Part shown: one piece after another, positions 1 to 7,748 of the stretch
Position numbering within the stretch: position 1 is the first letter of the stretch
Layout of the letters: the number at the start of each line of letters is the position of its first letter
Source of the DNA: Muribaculaceae bacterium
GTDB lineage: Bacteria; Bacteroidota; Bacteroidia; Bacteroidales; Muribaculaceae
Reading direction: 5' to 3'
Length of the DNA stretch: 64,000 bases
NCBI GenBank assembly: GCA_009775225.1
Contig: VSPE01000002.1
Span: 1-64,000, forward strand
Notes under the pieces: model-generated
Databases searched by the model: none
What the model was told of the DNA's origin: nothing
The model's input: the letters and a program-made list of their open reading frames with translations, nothing else
Position numbers and translations under genes: made by a program

Positions 1-83
1 AGGGACGCGCTTCTGCGCGTCCGCGTGTAAAGCGGTAATTTTAAATAGTTTTGTCCGCGCGGACGCGCAGAAGCGCGTCCCTA
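1..83. repeat. Nested inverted repeat (REP-like palindromes)
   Basis: Two inverted copies of a unit face each other across about 30 AT-rich bases. Each unit is itself a hairpin, GGACGCGC-TTCT-GCGCGTCC, so the whole can fold as one long stem or two small ones. There is no gene in it and it touches the window edge, so more copies may lie outside. It lies just past the 3' end of the minus-strand deacetylase gene and could stop its transcription, but no T-run follows the stems. A repetitive intergenic palindrome is the simplest reading. Confidence 0.7.
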
Positions 84-107
84 CTTTACATGTATTATCG
101 TACTTCA

Positions 108-728
108 TTACATCGGTATCGGGCGGAACTCATAACCCTGCTCCAGCAGCCACTCTATGGCATTCGGGAGAGCATAGCGCATATTGCGCGAAGCCTTCAG
201 CGAGTCGTGAAACACTATTATAGAACCGTTTCTGGCATACCGCTTCACATTGGCCAGCACCTCTGGGCCTGTAAGCTTGCGCGAATAGTCGCGGCTCACA
301 AGGTCGTACATCACAATATTGAAATGGTCTTTGATAGCGCGGGCCTGCTTCCAGCGCAGAAGGCCGTGCGGCGGACGGAAAAGCGGACTGTCGATATGCT
401 CGCAGGCCTCGGCGATATCGCGCAGATAGCGGCGTGTGAGCGTCTTCATGCCCTGAAGATGGTGCATGGTGTGGTTGCCGTAGGAGTGGCCGCGGCGCCG
501 CACCTCTTCAAGCAGCTCGGGGTGACGCCGCACATTGTCGCCCACCATAAAGAAAGTGGCCTTGATACCGTAGCGGTCAAGGAGGTCGAGCACCCAGGGC
601 GTCTCTTCGGGTATAGGCCCGTCGTCGAAAGTGAGATACACCACGCGCGCGCCACCCTTGCGCTTAATACGCCAGATAGCTTCAGGAAAGAGTAGTCGGT
701 ATAGTAGTGGGGGTTGCTCTATAAGCAT
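108..728 (-). CDS. Polysaccharide deacetylase family protein (NodB domain)
   Basis: A 206-residue single-domain carbohydrate esterase family 4-type protein. It shows the NodB motifs in order: TFDDGP at residues 33-38 (catalytic and metal Asp), HTMHH at 86-90 (metal His pair), FRPPHG near 118-122, and IIVFHDS near the C terminus. Such enzymes remove N- or O-acetyl groups from peptidoglycan or other glycans. No signal peptide or membrane segment is clear at the N terminus, so its location is uncertain. The chosen ATG lies one base after the stop of the upstream DUF2007 gene, which implies co-translation; an earlier in-frame start would overlap that gene by about 60 bases. Substrate not predictable. 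Confidence 0.88.
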   Translation of the reverse strand: MLIEQPPLLYRLLFPEAIWRIKRKGGARVVYLTFDDGPIPEETPWVLDLLDRYGIKATFFMVGDNVRRHPELLEEVRRRGHSYGNHTMHHLQGMKTLTRRYLRDIAEACEHIDSPLFRPPHGLLRWKQARAIKDHFNIVMYDLVSRDYSRKLTGPEVLANVKRYARNGSIIVFHDSLKASRNMRYALPNAIEWLLEQGYEFRPIPM

Positions 729-729
729 A

Positions 730-942
730 TCATATATCGTTATGTTGTACCAGAAGCCGGCGCGCACGCTCAGCATCGGCATCGGCCACAAAGAGCCGCA
801 CAGGGCTCCACGTAGAACCGGCGCCGTAAAGTGTGGCCATGCGGTTAGGCTCTATCTCGGCGGAAATCCCTTCCGCTTCCAACATTCCCTTGGCAATATA
901 AGCCTCGGCTTCGGTTGTAAATTCAGCTATAATGGCGGCCAT
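730..942 (-). CDS. DUF2007 family protein
   Basis: A 70-residue protein beginning MAAIIAEFTTEAEAYIAKGM, with the ferredoxin-like pattern of the DUF2007 (putative signal-transducing, PII-like fold) family: an N-terminal strand, a helix carrying EAEAYIAKGMLEAEGI, then strands and a short C-terminal helix with ARRLL. The family usually binds or senses something unknown and is often a small stand-alone protein. An upstream in-frame ATG would add 26 residues unlike the family and run into a structured spacer, so the shorter start is preferred. It is followed at once by the deacetylase gene, and the two are probably one transcription unit. Confidence 0.8.
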   Translation of the reverse strand: MAAIIAEFTTEAEAYIAKGMLEAEGISAEIEPNRMATLYGAGSTWSPVRLFVADADAERARRLLVQHNDI

Positions 943-968
943 AAGTTTAAAAATTGAGAGATGAGAAG

Positions 969-1069
969 TTTTGGAGGCGGGAAAGCCGGAAGGACAGAAA
1001 CCCGGTCGGATTAGGGGCACCGAAGCAATCAGGCCCCGAATCTACCGGCTCTTCCCTGTCCTCCCAAAC
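969..1069. other. Structured intergenic region with nested imperfect hairpins
   Basis: Between tyrS and the DUF2007 gene lies a long imperfect inverted repeat: GTTTTGGAGG-type sequence on the left pairs with CCTCCCAAAC-type sequence on the right. An inner arm pairs GATTAGGGGC with GCCCCGAATC (9 of 10). No reading frame of interest lies here. In the minus direction it follows a weak tyrS terminator candidate (AGAGA-TACAC-TCTCT then a T-run next to the stop codon) and precedes the DUF2007 start by about 26 bases. It could be a processed or regulatory leader or a decayed repeat. Confidence 0.4.
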
Positions 1070-1094
1070 AAAAAAATCTTAGAGAGTGTATCTC

Positions 1095-2387
1095 TTATTT
1101 CACAATCAGCAGATTGTAGCTCTTCTTGCCCTTCTGCACTATGATATAGCGGTCGTTAAGAAGCATCTCGGCAGAAACGGCAAGCTGCGGGTCGGCGATT
1201 TTCTCCTTGTTCACCGACACACCGCCGCCCTGCACCATTTTGCGGAACTCGCCCTTGGAGGGAAATACGGCAGCCTTATCGGTCAGCAGGTCGCCCAGAC
1301 GGATACCCGCCTCGATGTCGGCGCGCTCAACCTCGAAAGTAGGCACACCGTCGAACACATCGAGCAGCGTAGCCTCGTCGAGCCTGCGGAGAGCGTCGGC
1401 AGCCTTGTTGCTGAAAAGTATCTGCGAAGCCTCGATAGCCGAAGCGCAGTCCTCGGCACTGTGAACCATAGTAGTCACCTCCTGCGCCAGACGTCGCTGA
1501 AGCACGCGGCGGCCCGGGTCTTCGCGGTGCTCGGCCACGATAGCCTCCACATCCTCGCGGCTCAGCTCTGTGAATATCTTTATATATTTCTCGGCATCCT
1601 CGTCGCTCACATTGAGCCAGAACTGATAGAACTTGTAGGGCGAGGTGCGGGTACGGTCGAGCCACACATTGCCACCCTCGGTCTTGCCGAACTTGCTGCC
1701 GTCGGCCTTGGTGATGAGGTTGCAGGTAATGGCGAAAGCCTCGCCGCCGAGAGTACGGCGTATTAGTTCGGTACCCGTGGTGATATTGCCCCATTGGTCT
1801 GAGCCGCCAATCTGGAACTTGCACTCCTTGTCACGGTAGAGAGTGAGGAAGTCGTAGCCCTGCACTAGCTGATAGCTGAACTCGGTGAACGACATACCCT
1901 GCTGGTTCTCGCCCGACAGGCGCTTCTTCACGCTATCCTTGGCCATCATATAGTTCACGGTAATAAGCTTGCCCACATCGCGGATAAAGTCGAGGAACGA
2001 GAAGTTCTTCATCCAGTCGTAGTTGTTCACAAGCTCGGCGGCGTTGGGCGCGTCCGAATCGAAGTCGAGGAAGCGGGCAAGCTGTTTCTTGATAGCCTCC
2101 TGGTTGTGGCGCAGAGTAGTTTCATCGAGGAGCTTGCGTTCCTGGCTCTTCATCGAAGGGTCGCCAATCATGCCGGTAGCGCCGCCCACCAGGGCAATAG
2201 GCCTGTTGCCCGAGCGCTGGAAGTGCTTGAGCATCATCACTCCCACAAGGTGGCCGATATGGAGTGAGTCGGCAGTAGGGTCAATACCGAGGTAGGCGGT
2301 AGCCATACCCTTTTTAAGTTCGTCTTCGGCGCCGGGCATCACGGTGTGAAGCATACCGCGCCATTTAAGTTCTTCTATAAAATCCAT
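1095..2387 (-). CDS. tyrS: Tyrosyl-tRNA synthetase
   Basis: A 430-residue class Ic aminoacyl-tRNA synthetase that charges tRNA-Tyr with tyrosine in the cytoplasm. The HIGH motif is intact at residues 43-46 (SLHIGH). The second signature is KFGKT near residue 230, as in bacterial TyrRS. The tyrosine-pocket segments YDFLTLY and GGSDQWGNI are present, and the C-terminal 90 residues form an S4 RNA-binding domain (FPSKGEFRKMVQGGGVSVN). Length matches the family. The ATG at MDFIEELKWRGM matches Bacteroidetes orthologues; a TTG two codons earlier is possible. It stands between cdd and the DUF2007 gene on the same strand. Confidence 0.97.
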   Translation of the reverse strand: MDFIEELKWRGMLHTVMPGAEDELKKGMATAYLGIDPTADSLHIGHLVGVMMLKHFQRSGNRPIALVGGATGMIGDPSMKSQERKLLDETTLRHNQEAIKKQLARFLDFDSDAPNAAELVNNYDWMKNFSFLDFIRDVGKLITVNYMMAKDSVKKRLSGENQQGMSFTEFSYQLVQGYDFLTLYRDKECKFQIGGSDQWGNITTGTELIRRTLGGEAFAITCNLITKADGSKFGKTEGGNVWLDRTRTSPYKFYQFWLNVSDEDAEKYIKIFTELSREDVEAIVAEHREDPGRRVLQRRLAQEVTTMVHSAEDCASAIEASQILFSNKAADALRRLDEATLLDVFDGVPTFEVERADIEAGIRLGDLLTDKAAVFPSKGEFRKMVQGGGVSVNKEKIADPQLAVSAEMLLNDRYIIVQKGKKSYNLLIVK

Positions 2388-2490
2388 TGTCAAGAGGATA
2401 TATCTTCAGTCCGCTCCGGCGCCCCGCAAGGCAAGGAGAACAGACATCGCGAAATTTTATTTTTTTTATCTCTAATTTTTTATTTCCAAA

Positions 2491-2964
2491 TTAAAATTCG
2501 GTAAACGCCAGCGGCAGCAGCGAAGCCACCGACGGCAGACGGTACACCGAGTCGCGGCCGACGAGCAGCACAGGCACATGGTGCCCCGCACGCATCTCAT
2601 ACTCGAGAAGCGCCTGGCGGCAGGCTCCGCATGGAGCCGTGGGAGTGGCAGGCTCAAGACCGTCGGTGCCCACGGCGGCCACCGCAATCATTTCGAAGCG
2701 CGCGTCGGGATAGTTCGCGCCGGCATAGAAGCAGGCCGAACGCTCGGCACAGGTGCCCGAGGGATAAGCCACATTCTCCTGATTGGCGCCCGTAACAGTC
2801 ACGCCGTTGTCAAGCAGAATGGCGGCGCCCACCTTGAAGTGGCTGTACACCGAGTAAGAGCCGGCTGTAGCACGGCGGGCCGCATCTACAAGCGAGCGCT
2901 CGCAAGCATCAAGCTCGGAATAATCCTTTACAGTCACTGGGACTATTATTTCGATTTCTTTCAT
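2491..2964 (-). CDS. cdd: Cytidine deaminase
   Basis: A 157-residue homotetrameric-type cytidine deaminase that converts cytidine or deoxycytidine to uridine or deoxyuridine in pyrimidine salvage. The zinc site is complete: TCAERSA with C72 as ligand and E74 as the catalytic acid-base, then PCGACRQ with C112 and C115. The substrate-binding segment YSHFKVGAAI is present near residues 40-49. A promoter-like TAAATTTG lies upstream on the minus strand, divergent from the promoter of the TPR gene. Length and motifs fit the short CDA family. Confidence 0.95.
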   Translation of the reverse strand: MKEIEIIVPVTVKDYSELDACERSLVDAARRATAGSYSVYSHFKVGAAILLDNGVTVTGANQENVAYPSGTCAERSACFYAGANYPDARFEMIAVAAVGTDGLEPATPTAPCGACRQALLEYEMRAGHHVPVLLVGRDSVYRLPSVASLLPLAFTEF

Positions 2965-2987
2965 CGTAATACGTGGGTTTTAGTGTG

Positions 2988-3017
2988 CAAATTTACGGCT
3001 TTATAGCCTAAAACAAA
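2988..3017 (-). promoter_or_regulatory. cdd promoter
   Basis: On the minus strand TAAATTTG (Bacteroidetes -7 box, consensus TAnnTTTG) is preceded by TTTG 18 bases upstream. It lies about 23 bases upstream of the cdd ATG and back-to-back with the TPR-gene promoter. Confidence 0.55.
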
Positions 3018-3034
3018 AATTAATGCCCCAAAAT

Positions 3035-3065
3035 TTCGCAGTTTTGGAAATTTACATTATTTTTG
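3035..3065 (+). promoter_or_regulatory. Promoter of TPR-protein gene
   Basis: TTCG, 19 bases, then TATTTTTG, which matches the TAnnTTTG -7 box. This leaves a leader of about 70 bases before the ATG. Confidence 0.55.
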
Positions 3066-3142
3066 CAGTCGCAAATGCCGTGCCCGCACGCGCGCAGTAT
3101 GGCGTTATCCCAATTTCTGAAAATCGAAAACACACTATATCA

Positions 3143-3787
3143 ATGGAAAAAATGAATCCCACCCCCGAGCAGGTGGAGGCAAGCGAAGACATCCTCGCCA
3201 AGGCTCGCGCCAATAAGAAAACTATCGTATGGTGCCTCGTGGCTGGTTTCGTCGTGATTATCGGCGTTCTCGTATGGCTCATGGTGGCACAGGCAGGAAG
3301 CAAAAAGGCCGACGAGCTTATTGCAAAGGCCGACGCCGCACCCGCCGACTCAGTGGCTCTCGCTCTCTATGCCGACGCTGCCGAAGCCGGATACAAAAGC
3401 GGAAACCGCGCAAAAGCCGAAATGGGCATACGCCTCTACCGTGACGGCAAATACGAAGAAGCCCTCAACTACCTCGACGACTGCTCGCTCGACGACGAAG
3501 TGGCTGCCGCCGGGGTATACACCCTCAAAGGCGACTGCAACGTGAACCTCGACAAGCTCGACGCTGCTCTCTCTTGCTACAAGAAAGCTATCTCTACAGC
3601 CGACGGAAACCCCGAAATCGTTCCCTTCGTACTCATCAAGGAAGCAAACATCTACCGCGCACAGCAGAACTACGCCGACGAAGCTAAGTGCTACAAGACT
3701 ATCCTCGACGAATACCCCCAGTACGTGCGCACCACACGCACCGACATCAAGAAATACTACGAGCGCGCTCTGGCACAGTCGAAGTAA
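3143..3787 (+). CDS. Membrane-anchored tetratricopeptide repeat protein
   Basis: A 214-residue protein with a short charged cytoplasmic N terminus, one membrane segment around residues 30-52 (TIVWCLVAGFVVIIGVLVWL), and a C-terminal helical domain of about four TPR-like repeats (for example ALNYLDDCSLDDEVAAAGVY and DEAKCYKTILDEYPQY). The layout resembles the YfgM/BamD-like tetratricopeptide proteins that hold protein complexes at the inner membrane, but no specific partner can be named. The ATG at MEKMNPTPEQ is chosen because an earlier start would translate through the promoter. A strong terminator follows, so it is probably monocistronic. Confidence 0.8.
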   Translation: MEKMNPTPEQVEASEDILAKARANKKTIVWCLVAGFVVIIGVLVWLMVAQAGSKKADELIAKADAAPADSVALALYADAAEAGYKSGNRAKAEMGIRLYRDGKYEEALNYLDDCSLDDEVAAAGVYTLKGDCNVNLDKLDAALSCYKKAISTADGNPEIVPFVLIKEANIYRAQQNYADEAKCYKTILDEYPQYVRTTRTDIKKYYERALAQSK

Positions 3788-3832
3788 TTCAACCCTTCCC
3801 CCGAAAAAGAGTTAACTCACTCCATAACTGCG

Positions 3833-3872
3833 AAAAGACCGCCGCTCATACATGCGTGGCGGTCTTTTTTTC
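3833..3872 (+). terminator. Rho-independent terminator after TPR gene
   Basis: GACCGCC pairs with GGCGGTC across a 14-base loop and is followed by seven T residues. It separates the TPR gene from the MATE transporter gene, which begins about 12 bases further on. Confidence 0.85.
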
Positions 3873-3883
3873 ATACTACCGGC

Positions 3884-5245
3884 ATGACCCCCGACCACAA
3901 ACTCGCCCAACTCGCCACCCGACCCGTAGGACGCCTCCTGTGGGAATACAGCCTACCGGCAGTCGTAGGCATGCTCGTCACCGCGCTCTACAACGTGGTC
4001 GACCGCATCTTCATAGGCCAGTGGGTAGGCCCCGACGCCATTGCAGGACTCGCCGTCACATTCCCGCTCATAAACCTCGCCACTGCCGTAGGCGTGCTCA
4101 TAGGCGTAGGCTCTTCGTCGCGCGTGTCCATAGAACTCGGCGCCGGAAACACCGAAACAGCGCACCGCCTCCTCGGCAACGCGTTCGTGCTTACGTGGAT
4201 TAACGGCATAATATACATAGTCCTCTTCGCAGCCTTCCTCGATCCCCTCCTGCTGCTCTTCGGCGCAAGCGAGGCCACACTGCCCTACGCGCACCGCTAC
4301 ATGCTCGTACTCCTCCCCGGCTGCCTCCTCACAAACCTCACTTACGGCCTCAACAACATAATGCGAGCCTCGGGCTACCCCGGCCGCGCCATGACCACCA
4401 TGCTCATCGGCGCTGTAATCAACGTGGCGCTCGACCCCTTATTCATATATGTGTTCGGCTGGGGCATAGAAGGCGCCGCATGGGCCACCGACATAGCGAT
4501 GGCCGTATCGGCAATATTCGTGGTGGCACACTTCTGCCGCCGCGACACCACCGTACGCTTCCGCCGCGGCATATACACCCTCCGCCTCAAAATCATAACA
4601 GGCATAATATCCATAGGCGCGGCTCCCGCGCTGGTAAACGCCGCCGCATGCCTGGTGAACATGCTCGCCAACCGCTCGCTCCTCGGCCACGGCGGCGACC
4701 GCGACATAGGCGCGGCAGGCATCCTCGTCACCTACAGCTCACTCCTCGTCACGGTAGTGCTCGGCATCTGCATGGGCATGCAGCCCGTGGTGGGCTACAA
4801 CTTCGGCGCCGGAAAGCTGCACCGTCTCCGCAAGGCATACCTCCTCGCCATAGCCGCCGCCAGCGCAATCACCGTGGCCGGAGGACTCGCCGCCATAACC
4901 TGCCCCTCACACATAGCGCGCGTGTTCACCACCGACGCCGACCTCATAGCAGCCACCGACAGGGCACTCGCCACAGCCATGCTCGTATTCCCCGTGGTAG
5001 GCTTCCAGATTATATCCACATCGTTCTTCCAAAGTATAGGCAACGCCACCGAGAGCATCATCGTTGGCCTCCTCAGGCAGGTTATCTTCCTCATACCGCT
5101 GCTTATAATACTGCCGCGCACCTTCGGCGTCGACGGCGTGTGGATGTCGTTCCCGGCCAGCGATACCGTGGCTACAATAGTGACTATAATACTGATACTC
5201 CGTCAGTTCAGGCGGCTACGGGGAGGCACCGAGACTCCCGTATAA
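3884..5245 (+). CDS. MATE family efflux transporter
   Basis: A 453-residue polytopic inner-membrane protein with about twelve hydrophobic segments in two homologous halves. It begins with the typical MATE opening PVGRLLWEYSLPAVVGMLVTALYNVVDRIFIG, and continues with segments such as GAGNTETAHRLLGNAF, ASGYPGRAMTTMLIGAVINVALDPLFI and GMQPVVGYNFGAGK. MATE proteins export drugs or metabolites against a Na+ or H+ gradient; the substrate here is unknown. The ATG sits very close after the preceding terminator, and no separate promoter is obvious, so the transcript may begin inside that spacer or arise by read-through. Confidence 0.93.
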   Translation: MTPDHKLAQLATRPVGRLLWEYSLPAVVGMLVTALYNVVDRIFIGQWVGPDAIAGLAVTFPLINLATAVGVLIGVGSSSRVSIELGAGNTETAHRLLGNAFVLTWINGIIYIVLFAAFLDPLLLLFGASEATLPYAHRYMLVLLPGCLLTNLTYGLNNIMRASGYPGRAMTTMLIGAVINVALDPLFIYVFGWGIEGAAWATDIAMAVSAIFVVAHFCRRDTTVRFRRGIYTLRLKIITGIISIGAAPALVNAAACLVNMLANRSLLGHGGDRDIGAAGILVTYSSLLVTVVLGICMGMQPVVGYNFGAGKLHRLRKAYLLAIAAASAITVAGGLAAITCPSHIARVFTTDADLIAATDRALATAMLVFPVVGFQIISTSFFQSIGNATESIIVGLLRQVIFLIPLLIILPRTFGVDGVWMSFPASDTVATIVTIILILRQFRRLRGGTETPV

Positions 5246-5252
5246 ATATTTA

Positions 5253-5284
5253 TTTGGAATACCGCAAAAAAAAACGTATCTTTG
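5253..5284 (+). promoter_or_regulatory. pnp promoter
   Basis: TTTG, 20 bases, then TATCTTTG: an exact match to the Bacteroidetes sigma-ABfr consensus. The ATG of pnp is about 35 bases downstream. Confidence 0.85.
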
Positions 5285-5318
5285 CGCGAATATTCAGACG
5301 ATAAAATATAAACACTTT

Positions 5319-7544
5319 ATGAACGTAATTAAAAAAACCATCACTCTTCCCGACGGCCGAGAGATTACTATCGAGACCGGCAAGTTGGCAAAGCAAGCTG
5401 ATGGAGCGGTCGAAGTGCGTATGGGCAACACCATGCTCCTTGCCACAGTCGTATCGGCAAAAGAAGCAGGCGAAGGTGTTGACTTCATGCCCCTTCAGGT
5501 AGAATACAAAGAGAAATTTTCGGCAGCCGGCCGTTTCCCCGGCGGCTTCCTCAAGCGCGAAGGACGCGCAAGCGACTATGAAATCCTTACAGCACGCCTC
5601 GTAGACCGCGTGCTCCGCCCACTCTTCCCCGACAATTATCACGCCGACACCTTCGTAAACATCACCATGTACTCAGCCGACGGTGTCGATGCTCCCGACT
5701 GCCTCGCAGGCCTGGCCGCTTCTGCTGCCATTGCCGTGAGCGATATACCCTTCAACGGCCCTATCTCCGAAGTACGTGTAGCCCGTGTGGACGGTCAGTT
5801 CGTGATTGACCCCACCTTCGAGCAACTCCAGAAAGCCGACATGGAACTCATGGTAGGCGCCACCTACGACAATATCATGATGGTCGAAGGTGAAATGAAC
5901 GAAGTTAGCGAAGCCGACCTCCTCGCTGCCCTCCGCGCCGCTCACGACGCTATCAAAGAGCAGTGCAAGGTGCAGATGGAACTTGCCGAAGCCGTAGGCG
6001 CCGTAAAACGCGAATACTGCCACGAGACCAACGACGAAGACCTCCGCGCCGACGTTCGCGAGAAGTGCTACGACCGCGCTTACGCTATCGCCAAGCAGGG
6101 CTGCGCCGACAAGCACTGGCGCCAGGAGTCGTTCGACGCTATATGCAAAGAATACATCGAATCGCTCCCCGAAGAAGAGCGCGACGAAAAGACCCCCCTG
6201 GTAAAACGCTACTACCACGACGTAGAGAAAGAAGCCATGCGCCGCTGCGTGCTCGACGAAGGCATACGCCTCGACGGCCGCAAGACCACCGAAATACGCC
6301 CCATCTGGTGCGAGACCGACTACCTCCCCGGCCCTCACGGCTCTGCAGTATTCACCCGCGGCGAGACACAGTCGCTCTCCACTGTGACCCTCGGCACCAA
6401 GCTCGACGAGAAAATCCTCGACGACGTCCTCAACAAGGGCACCGAGCGCTTCCTTCTCCACTACAACTTCCCTCCCTTCTCTACAGGTGAAGCCAAGGCT
6501 CAGCGCGGCGTAGGCCGTCGCGAAATCGGCCACGGCAACCTCGCACACCGCGCCCTCAAGCGCATGTTCCCCGATGACTTCCCCTACGTATGCCGCGTAG
6601 TGAGCGACATCCTCGAAAGCAACGGCTCGTCGTCGATGGCCACCGTATGCGCAGGCACACTCGCCCTGCTCGACGCCGGCGTCAAGATGAAGCGCCCCGT
6701 CAGCGGTATCGCAATGGGCCTCATCTCCGACGGTAAGAACTACGCTATCCTCAGCGACATCCTCGGCGACGAAGACCACCTCGGCGACATGGACTTCAAG
6801 GTGACAGGCACACGCGAAGGCATCACCGCCACTCAGATGGACATCAAGTGCGACGGCCTCAGCTACGAAATCCTCGAAAAAGCACTCATGCAGGCCCGCG
6901 ACGGCCGTCTGCACATCCTCGACATCATCGAGCAGACAATACCCGCTCCCCGCGAGGACTACAAGCCCCACGTGCCCCGCATCGTCACCATGCTCATTCC
7001 CAAAGAGCTTATCGGCGCTGTCATCGGCCCGGGCGGAAAAATCATTCAAGGCATTCAGGAAGAGAGCGGAGCCACCGTTTCTATCGACGAAATTCCCGAA
7101 GGCGGATACATCGAAGTGGCCGGCATAAACAAGGATTCTATCGACAAGGCTCTCGCCATGATAAACGCCATTGTAGAGCTTCCCGAAGAAGGCAAGGTAT
7201 ACGACGGCACCGTACGCTCTATCATGGACTTCGGCGCATTCGTTGAGTTCATGCCCCACCGCGACGGCCTCCTCCACATCAGCGAAATCGCTTGGGAACG
7301 CCTCGAAAACATGGAAGCCTCCGGTCTCAAGGAAGGCGACAAGGTACAGGTGAAACTCATCGAAATCGATAAGAAGACCGGCAAATACCGTCTGTCGATG
7401 CGTGCCCTCACCCCCAAGCCCGAAGGCTACGTTGAGCCCCAGCGCGCTCCCCGTGGCGACCGTCCCCGCCGCGACGGCGACCGTCCACGTGGCGAACGTG
7501 CTCCCCGTGGCGACCGCGGCCCCCGTCAGCCCAAGAAAGACTAA
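5319..7544 (+). CDS. pnp: Polynucleotide phosphorylase
   Basis: A 741-residue 3'-5' exoribonuclease that phosphorolytically degrades RNA. Domains in order: first RNase PH domain (about 1-220, with FPGGFLKREGR), an all-helical linker, second catalytic RNase PH domain (about 310-545, with SNGSSSMATVC and the acidic DILGDEDHLGDMDFKV), KH domain around residue 567 (IGAVIGPGGKII), and S1 domain around 625-695 (GKVYDGTVRSIMDFGAFVEF). The last 40 residues are an Arg-Gly-Asp-Pro-rich tail built of repeats such as RGDRPRRDGDRPRGERAP. It has its own strong promoter and terminator, so it is monocistronic. Confidence 0.98.
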   Translation: MNVIKKTITLPDGREITIETGKLAKQADGAVEVRMGNTMLLATVVSAKEAGEGVDFMPLQVEYKEKFSAAGRFPGGFLKREGRASDYEILTARLVDRVLRPLFPDNYHADTFVNITMYSADGVDAPDCLAGLAASAAIAVSDIPFNGPISEVRVARVDGQFVIDPTFEQLQKADMELMVGATYDNIMMVEGEMNEVSEADLLAALRAAHDAIKEQCKVQMELAEAVGAVKREYCHETNDEDLRADVREKCYDRAYAIAKQGCADKHWRQESFDAICKEYIESLPEEERDEKTPLVKRYYHDVEKEAMRRCVLDEGIRLDGRKTTEIRPIWCETDYLPGPHGSAVFTRGETQSLSTVTLGTKLDEKILDDVLNKGTERFLLHYNFPPFSTGEAKAQRGVGRREIGHGNLAHRALKRMFPDDFPYVCRVVSDILESNGSSSMATVCAGTLALLDAGVKMKRPVSGIAMGLISDGKNYAILSDILGDEDHLGDMDFKVTGTREGITATQMDIKCDGLSYEILEKALMQARDGRLHILDIIEQTIPAPREDYKPHVPRIVTMLIPKELIGAVIGPGGKIIQGIQEESGATVSIDEIPEGGYIEVAGINKDSIDKALAMINAIVELPEEGKVYDGTVRSIMDFGAFVEFMPHRDGLLHISEIAWERLENMEASGLKEGDKVQVKLIEIDKKTGKYRLSMRALTPKPEGYVEPQRAPRGDRPRRDGDRPRGERAPRGDRGPRQPKKD

Positions 7545-7564
7545 TCACCCTCTGATATAAAACG

Positions 7565-7601
7565 GCGGGACTGTGAAGCACTTCACAGCCCCGCTTTTTT
7601 T
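7565..7601 (+). terminator. pnp terminator
   Basis: A 14-bp stem with one mismatch (GCGGGACTGTGAAG against CTTCACAGCCCCGC) with a very tight loop is followed by a run of seven T. It ends the pnp transcript. Confidence 0.88.
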
Positions 7602-7691
7602 GCATCCCGGCATTGCGGGAAGTACGGAAGCAGGGAAGGAAGCCCCGCTCCCAATTTTGACATCGCCGCACATAATTATGCAGGCAACCCG

Positions 7692-7723
7692 CTTGCGGAC
7701 TCCGATATTTTTCGGTAATTTTG
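7692..7723 (+). promoter_or_regulatory. gmd operon promoter
   Basis: CTTG (one mismatch to TTTG), 20 bases, then TAATTTTG. The gmd ATG is about 25 bases further on, so the operon from gmd to the FemAB-like gene is probably started here. Confidence 0.65.
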
Positions 7724-7748
7724 CGAAAAACAACAACAGATAAAGAAA

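Noticed and set aside
5673..7277. 534-codon open frame antisense to pnp
   Set aside because: It is a by-product of the GC-rich third-position codon use of pnp on the other strand; its translation is low-complexity (Val/Ala/Glu-rich) with no domain, and pnp is certain.
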